NCBI GenBank assembly: GCA_914767715.1
Contig: OU612066.1
Location: 30,046,283-30,110,282 of the forward strand
Origin: Membranipora membranacea
Lineage: Eukaryota > Bryozoa > Gymnolaemata > Cheilostomatida > Membraniporidae
Reading direction: 5' to 3'
DNA: 64,000 nt
Below, piece by piece: positions 61,601 to 64,000 of this stretch (within the stretch, counting starts at the first letter, position 1; each line of letters begins with the position of its first letter). The notes beneath the pieces were generated by a model, which was not told the DNA's origin, did not search any database, and saw nothing but the letters and a program-made list of their open reading frames with translations. The position numbers were made by a program, and so were the translations under genes.

Positions 61601-64000
61601 CTGACGTGAATGAAACAGTGATGCTTACTATTGAATGGGAGCAGGAAATACATCAAGCCTGAACACAAGATAAGTAAGGCACCATCGGCAGCAAAAGTGG
61701 CCATGAAACCACCCATCTGAAATATTAGAAGAGAATTGTAAGACTAGAACTGTGATGGTCAAAGACCCCACCGAATGGTCAAGCAAGTAGGAATTAGGGT
61801 TCAGGGTCATTGTGTTAGTTTGTGCTTGTAAAATATATGACATTGCATGATCTGCAATGGCAGAAAGCCTCCGATTGTTTCCTCAAACAGATTTGGTAAT
61901 TAATCCTTTTAAATCACTAGATAATTATCAATAGCTCATATTGAAGTCATTGCTTTCAAATTAATCATTTGTTCATTAGTAAGATATATTTTCTCATATT
62001 TTTTTGAGAAAATAAGGACAGCATAGAATCTGTATACACCTGAGGGTGCTGGGACTAGAACACCTTTGCAAGCTCCCTTAGTATGACACCAACCACCTGG
62101 CAGTGAGTAGCAGCGCTAACCATTTGCGTCATCTCGCAATCTTACCACCCCAACAAAAAATAGGTTGATGACAGTAAGCAAGCCCGCTACTCTTTCTATG
62201 AGAGACTTGATCAATAACTTCATAAATATAGAAATGTGACTCATGGTATATGTTATAGCACATTATTTTCCGATGAAAAATTTGATTAGGCCTATTGGGC
62301 GGAATGAGTATACAAAGTGTCAGTTTCTACACAAAAAATTCTTGCGATTGGCAGCTGTGTCGAACAAAACTTGTTGCATAGAATCAGGTGATAGGTGATA
62401 GAGCGTAGCAACTTTAGACAGTGAGGGAAATTAGATCCATACCTTGAAAAATGCGCTCCCTAAACCAGGTCCAACCAATATTCCAACACCCATCATAGTT
62501 TCTGCATAGCTCTACAATTGACAACTGCAATATCAATATCACCTACCATTTACCATTTGTAATGAATTCACATTTATTAGTTTGAGTATTTGCATTTCGA
62601 TACATTACAAAACTGAACTGAACATAACTGTGCTTGAATTTTCAATTGTCTGGGAGCATAATCTGGGATCACCAATGGAGTCCATATTACATCATATTTG
62701 GCAAGGCGCAATTAGCTTTCTCAAGGCAATCCAGTATTTGCAAAATTTGCTAGTAGTGGCATTTTTATAACCTGATACTTAATGATGCTGGAAATTCTTT
62801 ATTTTCTACTTGCGATATTTTGCCTAATGCACTTGTTGTCTGCTATTTTGCAATTACTATGAAGCTTATCAGCAACTTGAGAACAGCTCTATATTTATGG
62901 ATAATTGATTGCTACTAGGGACAGCTGCCAGAGCCTGACTTATCATAGTTTGATCAGTTGAGATCAGTTGAAGTTATGGGTCTTTAAAATATGATTAATG
63001 CTATGTTAATACTTCTATGGGTAAATTAGTTCAATGACTATGGCAAATGTACATTTTGCCAGAGGAAAACATAAAATCTAGAAAAACATCTTCATCACTT
63101 GAACATATATTTTACAAACCATATTTGGGTAACTTCAAAGTCAAAAGCAGAGAACAAAATGCAATCCTTGGTATAGCCTGTTTAGTGACATACAACTTAC
63201 CATCACTGTTGTAGTATTTTTAGGAAAGGTGACTGATAAAATGGTGCGTGCAGATGGGCTGAATGCTGTGCTTCCCAAGGCATGCGCTGTGCGTATTGTA
63301 AAAGCTATGGTGAGGTATTGTAATTCTGTGTTTTCTCTCGCAGGAATATATTCTAAGACTCCAAATAACATTGTGGCACCGCCAATGAAGAACAGACCAA
63401 ACACTGTCATAGTGTGAAGTCCAGTATGTGGTACCTGAAATGAAAAGGGCACCAGCGGTCATAAACAAAAGCTTAAAACAAACAGTGATCATGATCATGG
63501 TTTGTCCATTTATCTGGACTAAGAGACGTGGAGAGAAGGGTACCTTTAGAGAAATATAAAGCTTGGCAGTTCTTACCAGGCATGAAATTTCTACCAGTAA
63601 TCTTTTAAGCCCATGGCACAACATAGCTGAAGACGCCCTTACTCTGGCAGCCAGTACAATTGATTGCAGTGAACCCTAAGCTATCAAAAACAGAATTCTT
63701 GATCTTATTTGCAATGGACTTCTTTTGGAAAAATGACTCACCAATTTTCCGACAAGAGGTGACAAGGCAAGCTGTATGAATGATGATAGCCCAAGAATCC
63801 ATCCAGTGATGACTGAGTTCACCCCATGCCTCTCATCCTAAAATGTAAAATAGGTAGCATGTTGTTTTACAGTAATAAATCATCATCTCAAATAGTCACA
63901 GTACTTTTTACAAAGTCTTTCAATCTAGCTCTAAATATTTTTACTCACCATCCTTGGCAAGAAAGGTGCTGGTATAGATAAACTTGTTGACGAAAGGAAC
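58690..64000 (-). CDS. SLC18B1-like MFS transporter, copy 4 (5' end cut by window)
   Basis: Exons, 5' to 3' on the minus strand: 63949 to beyond 64000 (exon 1, only its end), 63742-63837, 63201-63434, 62443-62511, 61629-61716, 61090-61241, 60887-60985, 60346-60446, 59718-59816, 59240-59326, 58690-58915. All visible sites are GT-AG, the frame is open, about 433 codons are seen, and it stops at TAG 58690-58692. The visible end of exon 1 (SSTSLSIPAPFLPRM) matches gene 1. Exon 3 is three codons shorter and exon 10 two codons shorter than in the other copies, both in loops. It diverges clearly from copies 2 and 3 and so is an older duplicate. It is the parent of the orphan exon at 38500-38725. Function is as for gene 1, by family. 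Confidence 0.86.
59861..60006 (-). mobile_element. tRNA-derived SINE copy (intron 8 of copy 4)
   Basis: On the minus strand: TGGGATGGTGAGTTAGCGCAA, TTGTTAGCGCACTTGC (A-box-like), then GTTGATTGTCCCAGC and an end ACCCTCAGGTGTATACC. Same family as 22614-22721 and 62033-62152. Confidence 0.5.
62033..62152 (-). mobile_element. tRNA-derived SINE copy (intron 4 of copy 4)
   Basis: On the minus strand: an A box TGGTTAGCGCTGC, then GGAGCTTGCAAAGG and a B-box-like GTTCTAGTCCC, ending CACCCTCAGGTGTATAC. Orientation is the same as the gene. Confidence 0.55.

Overview
This is an A+T-rich animal nuclear DNA window: multi-exon genes with GT-AG introns, no bacterial operon layout, and dense decayed transposons. 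It fits an invertebrate metazoan. A tunicate or similar marine deuterostome is only a guess, because nothing here identifies the species. The recognisable cellular genes are one family: major-facilitator (MFS) transporters most like SLC18B1, the vesicular polyamine transporter family. Exons were read by hand from splice sites, reading-frame phase and comparison between the copies.

Layout. (1) 1-16.3 kb is gene-poor: LINE relics, a palindromic element, a tRNA-containing hAT-type MITE, and two short minus-strand cysteine-rich exon candidates (PAN-like near 5.8 kb, cystine-knot-like near 8 kb). (2) 16385-24917, plus strand: an intact 11-exon SLC18B1-like gene (478 aa). (3) 25088-38951 and 38952-59138: two units of a tandem segmental duplication. 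Each starts with the same internally deleted LINE, holds one minus-strand SLC18B1-like gene, and ends with a copy of the last exon of a further minus-strand gene. The gene in unit 1 (29225-35750) is broken. The gene in unit 2 (44703-51708) is open throughout (473 aa). (4) 58690-64000: a fourth minus-strand copy, open in everything visible and cut by the window edge inside exon 1.

All copies share the same intron positions and phases, so the array grew by DNA-level duplication and not by retroposition. The breakpoints are readable: one lies in the 3' flank of gene 1 and one in intron 10 of the fourth copy. This explains an orphan last exon at 38500-38725. Because the two units are near-identical, each serves as the empty-site control for insertions in the other. 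Unit 1 gained a 968-bp hAT-like element, an 882-bp MITE and a 416-bp hAT-type MITE that lands inside coding exon 2. Unit 2 gained a nested pair of LINEs, a MULE-like fold-back, a 702-bp fold-back and a 4.6-kb composite insertion with gag-like fragments.

The most unusual items are the hAT-type MITE carrying a tRNA-like Pol III region (two copies, one inside an exon), the doubly disabled transporter copy, and the gag-like gene whose two halves lie in reversed order.
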